Assembly (NCBI GenBank): GCA_024279575.1
Contig: JAJRRJ010000124.1
Span: forward strand, 1 to 6,159
DNA: 6,159 nucleotides
Source of the DNA: Alphaproteobacteria bacterium
Lineage (GTDB): Bacteria; Pseudomonadota; Alphaproteobacteria; Rhizobiales; Devosiaceae
Reading direction: 5' to 3'
Position 1 is the first letter of the stretch. Each line of letters opens with the position of its first letter. Positions 1 through 5,722 of this stretch are shown here, piece by piece. The notes beneath the pieces are model-generated. The model saw only the letters and a list, made by a program, of their open reading frames with translations. It was not told the origin of the DNA and ran no database searches. Made by a program: the position numbers and the translations under genes.

Positions 1-366
1 TTTGAAATCAGCACCCAACTCACGCAGATATTTGTGTGCCACTGTTCGATCTGCCGCAAATCTACCGGGGGCAACGGGATCCCGGTCGTTGTTATTAACA
101 ACGATGATTTTGTCTGGTTGCGCGGCGAAGACAATATCGCCACCTGGAAAAACCCCGATATGGACTGGCAGGGTTGGTTTTGCCCGACCTGCGGCTCCCC
201 CCTGCCCGGCGCCAACGATGAAAAACGAACCTTTGTTCCGGTTGGGCTGATCACAAAAGGGGCTGAAAACTTAAAGGTCGCGCACCATATCTGGGTCGAC
301 TCTAAAGCCAAGTGGGATCAAATAGGGGACAATGGCAAGCAGCATCGTAACGCGTTTGAGGGATAA
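1..366 (+). CDS. GFA/CENP-V domain protein, zinc-binding (5' partial)
   Basis: The reading frame is open from base 1 to a TAA at 364-366, and the true start lies upstream of the window. The visible 121 residues match the GFA fold (glutathione-dependent formaldehyde-activating enzyme / CENP-V). There is a zinc-ligand cluster CHCSICRK at visible residues 13-20 and a second pair, FCPTCGSPLP, at 60-69. The family's usual first CxC motif would be in the missing N-terminus, and the visible FEIS is typical of the strand that follows it, so probably only about 10-20 residues are lost. A GTG at 34 would be a false start, because the fold clearly begins earlier. Most family members have no proven substrate, and the name Gfa comes from a few proteins linked to glutathione and formaldehyde. 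A specific role cannot be assigned. The gene converges on ogt, with 63 nt between their stops. Confidence 0.85.
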   Translation, partial: FEISTQLTQIFVCHCSICRKSTGGNGIPVVVINNDDFVWLRGEDNIATWKNPDMDWQGWFCPTCGSPLPGANDEKRTFVPVGLITKGAENLKVAHHIWVDSKAKWDQIGDNGKQHRNAFEG

Positions 367-384
367 TAGCCTGAACCAGACCAA

Positions 385-421
385 CGGGTGCGATGTACAA
401 ATTTTCACAGCACGACACCCG
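385..421. terminator. Weak inverted repeat between convergent genes, possible terminator
   Basis: CGGGTG at 385-390 and CACCCG at 416-421 can pair. They lie in the 63-nt gap between the convergent stops of the GFA gene and ogt, where a bidirectional terminator would be expected. The loop is 25 nt long and there is no clear T-tract on either side, so this is only a candidate. Confidence 0.2.
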
Positions 422-429
422 CGCTCACA

Positions 430-942
430 TCATAGCATTATCAGCTGTTCTCCGGGCAGTTTTACGCCCTCCAACTCCAGCAGGAATTTTTTTGTAGGCA
501 GGCCCCCACCAAAGCCGGTCAGTTTACCATTGGCACCGATTATACGATGGCAGGGCAAAATGACAGGCAAGGGATTAGCCCCGTTCGCCGCCCCGACCGC
601 GCGGCTGGCTTTTGGGGACCCCACTGCTTTTGCCAGCCAACCATAGGTACGGGTTTGGCCTATAGGAATTGTGGCCAATGTCTGCCAGACCTTCTTTTGA
701 AACGGGGTACCTTGCAATTCAAAACGCAAATCAAATTGTGTTAACTCTCCGGCAAAATAGGCCTGCAACTGCCGTTTGACTTCGCCAAAGGAGCTATCCG
801 AGCGCACCCAGTCTGCATGTGGTTGAATGGCTTTGTCACCACCGGGGAAACTCAGGATATTTAAGGTTTTTTTGCTGCCTGCGAGCAAAAGCGGGCCGAC
901 GGGACTGGGCATGTGACAATATTGCATTTCGGGCCTACTCAT
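430..942 (-). CDS. ogt: Methylated-DNA--protein-cysteine S-methyltransferase (Ogt/AdaB type)
   Basis: This is a suicide repair protein of 170 aa that transfers the methyl or alkyl group from O6-alkylguanine (and O4-alkylthymine) in DNA onto its own cysteine. The catalytic motif PCHRII is at residues 130-135, with acceptor Cys131. The SRAVGAANGANP helix at 113-124 carries the arginine finger Arg114, and the Tyr100 segment TRTYGWLA lies in the DNA-binding winged-helix part. The LTGFGGGLPTKKFLLELEG segment completes the C-terminal fold. The frame is open for 40 residues further upstream, but those codons overlap the C-terminus of adaA and do not resemble the family, so ATG 942 is chosen. ATG 927 (Met6) is an alternative start, with GTAGG about 7 nt before it. 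The start overlaps the adaA TAG stop by 8 nt (ATGAGTAG), implying translational coupling. Function is supported with high confidence. Confidence 0.93.
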   Translation of the reverse strand: MSRPEMQYCHMPSPVGPLLLAGSKKTLNILSFPGGDKAIQPHADWVRSDSSFGEVKRQLQAYFAGELTQFDLRFELQGTPFQKKVWQTLATIPIGQTRTYGWLAKAVGSPKASRAVGAANGANPLPVILPCHRIIGANGKLTGFGGGLPTKKFLLELEGVKLPGEQLIML

Positions 943-1522
943 TGACGTTTTGGCTTTGTGTTGGCGCGCGGGGGCGCGAAATTGAAGAGGGAGGGCGTCC
1001 GTAAAGGGCGCAAAAAACAGCATTAAACCGCCGGACACTGCCAAAACCGGAAAGCAATGCAATTTCCCTGAGTGGTGCAGAACTGGAACTTAACAGGCGT
1101 TTAGCGCGTTGAACACGCATGGTTTTTGCCACCTGAACAGGCGACGCACCAACATGGCGGGCAAAAAGGCGCGTCAAATGGCGCGACCCCACGCCCAGTG
1201 TGAGGGCCAGCTCCTCAACTTTTGCTCCATCAAGCGCCCCCTGTTCAATCAGGCGCATGGCGCGCGAAACCGTTGTCTGAGTGCCATTCCACGCCGGGGA
1301 AAAGGGGGCGGTTTCAGGTCGACAACGCAGACAGGGACGAAACCCTGCCGATTCGGCGGCGGCGGCACTGGGGTAAAAGCTGACATTTTTTGTCATGGGT
1401 TGTTTTACCGGGCAAACAGGGCGGCAATAAATTTTTGTGGTGCTCACGCCAATGAAGAAAACGCCGTCATAGGCGGGGTCACGATTTAGCCGGGCAGTGT
1501 TGCAGGTGTCAAAATCAAGCAT
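935..1522 (-). CDS. adaA: AdaA-type methylphosphotriester acceptor / AraC-family activator
   Basis: This 195-aa protein corresponds to the N-terminal half of E. coli Ada. Residues 1-70 are the zinc-binding Ada domain, with the four cysteine ligands Cys33 and Cys37 (IYCRPVCP) and Cys64 and Cys67 (FRPCLRCRPE). In the family, one of these cysteines takes a methyl group from a DNA phosphotriester, which switches the protein into a transcriptional activator. Residues about 81-180 are an AraC-type double helix-turn-helix (LALTLGVGSRHLTRLF at 105-120; IALLSGFGSVRRFN in the second motif). ATG 1522 is preferred because the MLDFDTC...RDPAYDG opening matches relatives. GTG 1603 and ATG 1591 would add unrelated residues and precede the possible -10 box. 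No good Shine-Dalgarno is visible. The sequence most resembles the N-terminal part of Ada-AlkA fusions, but there is no AlkA glycosylase domain: the protein stops just after the AraC domain. It probably controls itself and ogt. Confidence 0.92.
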   Translation of the reverse strand: MLDFDTCNTARLNRDPAYDGVFFIGVSTTKIYCRPVCPVKQPMTKNVSFYPSAAAAESAGFRPCLRCRPETAPFSPAWNGTQTTVSRAMRLIEQGALDGAKVEELALTLGVGSRHLTRLFARHVGASPVQVAKTMRVQRAKRLLSSSSAPLREIALLSGFGSVRRFNAVFCALYGRPPSSISRPRAPTQSQNVNE

Positions 1523-1564
1523 GGGGCAAGAATAGAAGGGAATGGTAAAATGTGCGAGGGCAAA

Positions 1565-1588
1565 AATATAATCAGGTCCGAATCCGAC
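1565..1588 (-). promoter_or_regulatory. Possible adaA promoter (-10 box) with tandem TCGGA repeat
   Basis: Read on the minus strand, TATATT (plus 1565-1570) is a 5/6 match to a -10 box and lies 42 nt upstream of the ATG at 1522. No good -35 is present. Instead, a tandem TCGGAT-TCGGA (plus 1578-1588) lies just upstream, where an activator such as AdaA could bind. I do not see a clear copy of the E. coli Ada box. The placement supports the shorter adaA start. Confidence 0.25.
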
Positions 1589-1622
1589 CATGCCCCTTTG
1601 CACCTGCCTGGATGACTAACCC

Positions 1623-1652
1623 GTTCAGCACAGGTTCAGACACAATGGTTCA
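1623..1652. repeat. Three short GTTCA direct repeats in the divergent intergenic region
   Basis: GTTCA occurs at 1623-1627, 1634-1638 and 1648-1652. The first two lie in a longer imperfect repeat, GTTCAGCACA and GTTCAGACACA, with an 11-nt period that is close to one helical turn. They sit between adaA and the secreted-protein gene, so they could be a binding site for a regulator of either gene. The units are short, and chance cannot be excluded. Confidence 0.25.
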
Positions 1653-1732
1653 ATGTTGAGTGAGCGGCCTCAATTCCTCCCCAGGCTTTGGGCTTATTGT
1701 CGCTGTGTTTCAGGACTGAGAATGCAATAAAC

Positions 1733-1738
1733 AAGGGA
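1733..1738 (+). promoter_or_regulatory. Ribosome binding site of the secreted-protein gene
   Basis: AAGGGA lies 7 nt before ATG 1746, which fixes that codon as the start and supports the ORF being translated. Confidence 0.6.
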
Positions 1739-1745
1739 CTAAATT

Positions 1746-2159
1746 ATGAAAAAATCAATTATTTCAAAGGCAATACTCGGTGCGATATTTGCCACCGCAG
1801 CTTTTGCTGCCACCGGTAGCGCAATGGCGCAAACCGCCTGTGTTTATACCGAATGGAGCAATGTTGAAGCCGGCCACGCCCTCCCCACAATCACCAGCCG
1901 GGTTTGTGGCGATGACATGGCGGTCAATGTTATTGGCGCCGACCCTTCCGGGCAGACTTTCGATTTTGGATGGTCGGAAAGCACCAGGTTGGGACCAGAT
2001 TCCTTTAGCGCTGTATTTGTGGATGCCAACGCCAGCAACAAAATCCAGCTGAACATTCTGCCCGTTTTGAATTCCATGCACGCGATTATCGAAACAACAC
2101 TGACTGGCGGAGCCACAACCAACTGGACCGCCGACTATGTTTTGAGCAAAACCTACTAA
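1746..2159 (+). CDS. Small secreted protein of unknown family
   Basis: The product is 137 aa and I do not recognise the family. Residues 1-29 form a classic Sec signal peptide: KK at positions 2-3, an Ala-rich hydrophobic core (AILGAIFATAAFAATG) and a signal peptidase I site, AMA|QT, after residue 28. The mature part is about 109 aa, acidic to neutral, rich in Thr, Ser, Asn, Ala and Trp, and alternates polar and hydrophobic residues as in a beta-sheet protein. It has two cysteines, at TACVY near the mature N-terminus and RVCGDD about 22 residues later, which could form one disulfide in the periplasm or outside the cell. No lipobox, membrane helix, catalytic motif or repeat is visible. It is monocistronic, has a good ribosome binding site, is divergent from adaA, and is followed by a hairpin. 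A small binding or inhibitor-like beta domain is possible but is a guess. Confidence 0.8.
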   Translation: MKKSIISKAILGAIFATAAFAATGSAMAQTACVYTEWSNVEAGHALPTITSRVCGDDMAVNVIGADPSGQTFDFGWSESTRLGPDSFSAVFVDANASNKIQLNILPVLNSMHAIIETTLTGGATTNWTADYVLSKTY

Positions 2160-2171
2160 ACCAGTTCAATA

Positions 2172-2238
2172 CAAGTCTGACAAAAGTTTCCTCCCTCACC
2201 CCATGCATGAGGAAAGAGGGAGGATGGGGCAAGTCTGA
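2172..2238. repeat. 9-bp direct repeat CAAGTCTGA flanking a hairpin
   Basis: CAAGTCTGA occurs at 2172-2180 and again, identical, at 2230-2238, bracketing the inverted repeat at 2189-2224. The arrangement of a direct repeat around a hairpin resembles a small mobile-element footprint. There is no room for a transposase and no second copy in the window, so chance is equally likely. Confidence 0.3.
2189..2224 (+). terminator. Hairpin after the secreted-protein gene, possible terminator
   Basis: TCCTCCCTC at 2189-2197 pairs perfectly with GAGGGAGGA at 2216-2224 (9 bp, 18-nt loop), 30 nt after the stop codon of the secreted-protein gene. No T-tract follows on the plus strand, so it would be an imperfect intrinsic terminator. 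A competing fold pairs ACCCCAT (2198-2204) with ATGGGGC just after the stem. Confidence 0.35.
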
Positions 2239-2422
2239 GCACTGTTCAGGCTGAAGGGGAGTGGAGCAAACTCAAAAACCGGCACCGGAATATTCAGGTC
2301 GAGGGTCCGCAGAATTTAAGGCCATCGAGTTGAGATTTCGTGCCGAAGGAGAGTTTTTCCACCCCCTTTGTCAACTCAAATGTTACGTTCAACCAAAGTT
2401 CGCGCTAAAGCCAAAATCCGCA
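2239..2422. other. Non-coding stretch between convergent genes
   Basis: Together with the repeats just before it, this makes a 263-nt gap between the secreted gene and the 3' end of the sugar operon. A GTG-started plus-strand frame beginning at 2261 has no ribosome binding site or recognisable composition and runs antisense into the conserved oxidoreductase, so it is not called. A 7-bp inverted repeat (GAGTTGA 2327-2333, TCAACTC 2371-2377; 37-nt loop) is present but weak. No clear terminator for the operon is seen. Confidence 0.5.
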
Positions 2423-3546
2423 CTAAAGTGTGGTCCATTTTCCATCATTTTGCGAAGACTGTACGGCGGTAGATATAAAGCGCATGCCTTCAACCCCATC
2501 GGCCAAAGAGGGCAGTATCGCACCCTCATTTTCGCCCCTTATGACCTGAGCAAACTCATCGTAAAGAGTGGCGAAGGCTTCCAGATAGCCTTCAGGGTGC
2601 CCGGCGGGAATACGCACCGACACCCCTTCGCCCATAGCAGCTTCGCTCCCCCGCGTAAGAAGCTGCCGGGGGTGTCCGAATGGGGAATGCCACATCTGGT
2701 TGGGATTATCCTGACGCCATTCCAGACCGCCTTTTCGCCATAGATGCGCAACTGCAAACCGTTTTCGCAGCCTGGCGCCACCTGCGAAGCCCAAAGCATG
2801 CCGCGTGCACCGCCCTCAAAGCGCATCATAATGTGCACATTATCATCCAGTTTGCGACCGGAAACAAAGCTGGTGAGATCGGCACTCAGGCTTTGGGTTT
2901 GCAGGCCAGTGACAAAGCGCAAAATATTGTAGGCGTGGGTGCCGATATCGCCAATACAGCCACCAATACCCGACTTTGCCGGGTCGGTGCGCCAATTGGC
3001 CTGTTTGTTTTCAACATCTTTGGTTAGCCATTCCTGGGGGTATTCAACCTGCACCACGCGGATTTTGCCCAATTCACCATTAGCCACCATGTGTCGGGCT
3101 TTACGCATCAAAGGGTAAGCTGTGTAATTGTGCGTTAAAAGAAATTTTGCACCATTTTTAGGTTTTACACGCGCAAGCTCAATCGCCTCTTCCAGTCGCG
3201 CTGTGATGGGCTTGTCGCAAATAACGTGGATCCCGGCCTCAAGGAAGGCCTTTGCCGGGGCAAAGTGCATGTGATTAGGGGTCACGATCACAACGGCTTG
3301 GATGCCATTTTCACGGGCGGCCTCAAGGCGGGCCATTTCTGAAAAATCAGTATAGGCACGCGCCGGATCAAGACCCAAATCAGCGGCGGACGAATTGGCA
3401 ATTTCAGGCCGTGAGGACAACGCGCCGGCAACAAGCTCAAAGTTACCGTCAAGTCGCGCCGCAATACGGTGAACATACCCGATAAATGCACCCTGTCCGC
3501 CCCCGACCATTCCATACGGGATTTTTCTTTTTCTTCGGTTGTTCAT
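2423..3546 (-). pseudogene. Gfo/Idh/MocA-family NAD(P)-dependent oxidoreductase, frameshifted
   Basis: The protein would be about 374 aa, normal for the family, if one base were restored. From ATG 3546 the first 272 residues are well conserved. There is a Rossmann nucleotide-binding motif GMVGGGQGAFIG (12-23), TPNHMH (89-94), the catalytic-lysine motif DKP (111-113, a variant of EKP), and GDIGTH (199-204) with the family's conserved Asp and His. At about 2731-2735 the frame breaks: after IYGEK the family sequence continues as GGLEWRQDNPN in the next frame, through VRIPAGHPEGYLEAFA, to a TAG at 2423. Without correction, translation runs to a stop at 2539 and gives a 335-aa protein with an unrelated tail. 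The cause is one missing A in the run coding for Glu-Lys. The gene is third in the operon, 25 nt after the intact paralogue. It probably acted on a sugar or polyol, but the substrate is unknown. Confidence 0.88.
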
Positions 3547-3571
3547 AAGATTGTTCTCTTTTTCTAAAGTG

Positions 3572-4705
3572 TCAGTCGAGCAAGGTGCGCGCAGCATCTG
3601 GCCCTAAAGGTTCTGGTTGTTTACAGGTTGTCGATACGTTCACCGATCTACCAATTTCTGCAGATTTTAGAATTGAAAACATAATATCTACCCCATGCAA
3701 ACTTGTATCGAGGGAGCATCTGGGCATTCGATTTTCAACGATGGCTTGCGCCATGTCCGCCAGCCCCGCCGTGCGGTAATTGGCCAACATACCTTCGTCA
3801 TGTTGTTGATTTGCCGGGGTAAACGGATGGTCCCAAAGTGCTGTTTTTCTGATATTACCGCTTGCATCAGCCATGGACAGGTCGCCGCCAAAAAAGTTTG
3901 GGTCCGGCAGGAATAATGATCCCCCGGTGCCATAAAGTTCCATGTGGGAATGGGTGTGGGCCTTTACATCCCATGAGGTCGCAAGGGTAATCAGGGCGCC
4001 GTTGGCAAACTCCAAAATAGCGTGAACAGTGGTGGGCGTAGAAACGGGAACCTTTTCCCCTTCACGGGGGCCTGAGCCAATAGTACGTTGTTTTTGCGGC
4101 GTGTTGGCCAGGGCGCTAACACGGATCACCGGGCCAACAAGATTTATCAGGTTGGCTATATAGTAGGGGGCCATATCCAATACCGGACCGCCACCGGAAC
4201 GAAAGAAAAAATCGGGGTTTGGGTGCCAGTTTTCCATACCTGCGCTCATAAGATGACAGGTGCCAGAAGTAATTCTTCCCACTTTTCCGGCATCAAGCAA
4301 ATGGCGCGCCTGTTGATGGGTGCCACCAAGAAAGGTGTCAGGGGCACTGCAAATGATTTTTTTTGCCGCAGCACTGAGGTCTTGCAAAACCTCTCCCTGC
4401 TCAAGGGACAATACGAAGGGTTTCTCGCTATAGACATGCTTGCCGGCACGAATGATATCGCGGGTAACCTCAAAATGCGCTTCGGGGATGGTCAGGTTTA
4501 CGATGATGTCAATTTTGGGGTTTTGGAGCAGTTCGTCCACGCTTTGAGCCAAAACATCATATTCTTTAGCGCGTTTGGCGGCAGTTTCAAACACAATGTC
4601 GGCTACTGCCAGAATTTTGATAGTGTTGAAAAGGGGGGCAAGTTCAAGATAGGTGGTTGAAATATTTCCACACCCGATAATGCCGACGCCAAGGGGAAAA
4701 TTCAT
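3572..4705 (-). CDS. Gfo/Idh/MocA-family NAD(P)-dependent oxidoreductase (intact)
   Basis: This cytoplasmic dehydrogenase of 377 aa is probably active on a sugar, polyol or keto-sugar. The N-terminal Rossmann fold starts with GVGIIGCGNIS (residues 6-16). The catalytic-lysine motif SEKPF is at 93-97. The C-terminal alpha/beta domain contains GGGPVLDMAPYY (171-182), where the family's usual histidine position is occupied by Tyr, as in a known subgroup with D..PYY. The N-terminus is supported by GGGAG-like GGGAG-type pairing: GGGAG lies about 7 nt before ATG 4705. The start overlaps the TGA of the preceding isomerase gene by 4 nt (ATGA), so the two are translationally coupled. It is only distantly similar to the other oxidoreductase in the operon, so this is not a recent duplication; the two may catalyse successive or opposite oxidation and reduction steps. 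The exact substrate cannot be read from sequence. Confidence 0.93.
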   Translation of the reverse strand: MNFPLGVGIIGCGNISTTYLELAPLFNTIKILAVADIVFETAAKRAKEYDVLAQSVDELLQNPKIDIIVNLTIPEAHFEVTRDIIRAGKHVYSEKPFVLSLEQGEVLQDLSAAAKKIICSAPDTFLGGTHQQARHLLDAGKVGRITSGTCHLMSAGMENWHPNPDFFFRSGGGPVLDMAPYYIANLINLVGPVIRVSALANTPQKQRTIGSGPREGEKVPVSTPTTVHAILEFANGALITLATSWDVKAHTHSHMELYGTGGSLFLPDPNFFGGDLSMADASGNIRKTALWDHPFTPANQQHDEGMLANYRTAGLADMAQAIVENRMPRCSLDTSLHGVDIMFSILKSAEIGRSVNVSTTCKQPEPLGPDAARTLLD

Positions 4706-5439
4706 AGCATAACTCCCATGCTTTTTGCCCCTTCTATCGAGCGGCTGGCAAAGCGTATCACATCGCCTGGATTATCATGCTCCATAACAAAGGATTTGCA
4801 TTTGGAACGGGTTTTGAGTACGGCAAAAATTCCTTTCCAATCCATGACCCCCTGCCCCACATCGGCCCAGCCATCTTCGTCCAGACAGGTGCCCTTTGGC
4901 GCAATGTCTTTTACATGAACGGAAATAATTCTGGCACCATGTTTCTCAATCCAGTGAGTTGGATCCTGATCGGCTTTTACGCTCCATGCCACATCAAACT
5001 GCCAGCTGATTGTGGGAGCATTTTGCAACAAGATGTCCATGGGAAATTCACCGGTCGGCAAGGGGATGAACTCAAAATCGTGATTATGCCATGCAAAATT
5101 GAAGCCATGAGCGGCGAATGTGGTGGCAAGATTTTCAAGACTTGCGCTCAATTTTACCCAATCAGTTTTAGTTTGTGGGCGCTGCTCCGGCTCCAGCCAA
5201 GGGCAAATCAGGGTTTTGATGCCAAGCCGGTTGGCAATCTGGATTATTTCGTCAATATTTTGTAGCTGATCGAAACTAAAATGCCCCGATGGCATGGTGA
5301 TGTGATTTTTAAGGAGAATCTCGGCAAGGTGCGCTTTATCATCATACAGGCCGCCATACCCTTCGACTTTGCCATAGCCCAATGACTTTAATTTTGGCAA
5401 AAGCGCAGCAAGGGAAGGATAATTACGCGCGGAATACAA
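4702..5439 (-). CDS. TIM-barrel sugar phosphate isomerase/epimerase-like protein, with early stop upstream
   Basis: This is an AP-endonuclease-2/xylose-isomerase-like TIM barrel. The likely metal-site residues are present (numbered from TTG 5439): Glu123 in WHNHDFEF (117-124), Asp149 in FDVAW, His175 in SVHVKD and Glu220 in MEHDN. EGYGG at 26-30 and GHF at 52-54 are also typical. Relatives usually start with a few residues and then FQLYSARN. Here the natural start would be ATG 5457, behind a strong ribosome binding site, but its codon 4 is TAG. Only from TTG 5439 is the frame open, giving 245 aa and losing most of the first beta strand. The protein could be made by re-initiation at TTG, two codons after the TAG, or the gene may be inactive. 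Its partners in the operon suggest catabolism of a sugar, inositol-like polyol or keto-sugar. The product name is a family label, and the substrate is unknown. Confidence 0.85.
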   Translation of the reverse strand: MYSARNYPSLAALLPKLKSLGYGKVEGYGGLYDDKAHLAEILLKNHITMPSGHFSFDQLQNIDEIIQIANRLGIKTLICPWLEPEQRPQTKTDWVKLSASLENLATTFAAHGFNFAWHNHDFEFIPLPTGEFPMDILLQNAPTISWQFDVAWSVKADQDPTHWIEKHGARIISVHVKDIAPKGTCLDEDGWADVGQGVMDWKGIFAVLKTRSKCKSFVMEHDNPGDVIRFASRSIEGAKSMGVML

Positions 5440-5445
5440 CTGAAA

Positions 5446-5457
5446 CTAAAGGCACAT
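5446..5457 (-). other. Natural start of the isomerase gene, closed by in-frame TAG
   Basis: On the minus strand, ATG TGC CTT TAG is in the same frame as the isomerase and is followed directly by TTT CAG TTG TAT, encoding the conserved FQLY. The four codons therefore look like the true N-terminus with a nonsense change at codon 4, rather than a separate leader peptide. Confidence 0.7.
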
Positions 5458-5462
5458 TCAAA

Positions 5463-5470
5463 CCTCCTTT
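5463..5470 (-). promoter_or_regulatory. Strong Shine-Dalgarno of the sugar operon
   Basis: Read on the minus strand, AAAGGAGG lies 5 nt before ATG 5457 and is a near-perfect match to the anti-SD sequence. It is about 23 nt from TTG 5439, too far to serve that codon directly, so it marks 5457 as the original start. Confidence 0.75.
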
Positions 5471-5499
5471 TTATGTTTAGTTTATGTGGGCACAAGCAA

Positions 5500-5528
5500 A
5501 TTGGAAGCAAAATATGCAGTGTTTGCAA
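5500..5528 (-). promoter_or_regulatory. Possible promoter of the sugar operon
   Basis: On the minus strand, TTGCAA (5528-5523, 4/6 to the -35) and TCCAAT (5505-5500, 4/6 to the -10) are 17 nt apart, which would give a leader of about 35 nt before ATG 5457. The matches are modest and rest on consensus only. Confidence 0.25.
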
Positions 5529-5542
5529 AAAGGGGTAGTCGC

Positions 5543-5557
5543 ACACAAATGTTGTGT
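5543..5557. promoter_or_regulatory. Palindromic operator candidate upstream of the sugar operon
   Basis: ACACAA-ATG-TTGTGT is a perfect 6+3+6 inverted repeat just upstream of the possible -35 box and 86 nt from ATG 5457. Its size and position fit a binding site for a dimeric sugar-responsive regulator. No regulator gene is visible in the window, so which family binds cannot be said. Confidence 0.35.
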
Positions 5558-5583
5558 TAAAAGGCCCGCAAATGAACGCCAAA

Positions 5584-5613
5584 GTGACTTGTTCGCAAAA
5601 ATGATTCTGTAAT
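5584..5613 (+). promoter_or_regulatory. Possible promoter of tRNA-Arg
   Basis: GTGACT (5584-5589, 4/6 to the -35) and TGTAAT (5608-5613, 5/6 to the -10) are separated by 18 nt, and the -10 is about 28 nt before the tRNA 5' end. It is divergent from the sugar operon, sharing the roughly 200-nt intergenic region. Confidence 0.35.
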
Positions 5614-5641
5614 TTTTGGTAAGTTGCAAAAAATCAACAAA

Positions 5642-5718
<77 letters not shown>

Positions 5719-5722
5719 GATT

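Noticed and set aside
943..1062. A 40-residue N-terminal extension of ogt
   Set aside because: It overlaps the adaA coding region in another frame and does not resemble the methyltransferase family; the ATG at 942 overlapping the adaA stop is the better start.
1523..1603. A 27-residue N-terminal extension of adaA from GTG 1603
   Set aside because: Relatives begin near MLDFDTC, and the extension would start upstream of the possible -10 box.
2731..2737. Programmed -1 ribosomal frameshift
   Set aside because: The site GCGAAAAGG lacks a full slippery heptamer (GAA would have to re-pair as CGA), and no downstream stimulatory structure is evident.
2261..2743. A 160-codon plus-strand frame starting at GTG
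   Set aside because: Most of it is antisense to the conserved C-terminal part of the frameshifted oxidoreductase, and its first part shows no ribosome binding site or protein-like pattern.
4088..4660. A 190-codon open frame on the plus strand
   Set aside because: It is fully antisense to the intact, strongly conserved Gfo/Idh/MocA gene and has no ribosome binding site or recognisable domain.
5446..5448. TAG read through as an amino acid (recoding or pyrrolysine)
   Set aside because: TAG is used as an ordinary stop at 935-937 and 2423-2425, no suppressor tRNA is visible, and the enzyme family has no special residue at that position.
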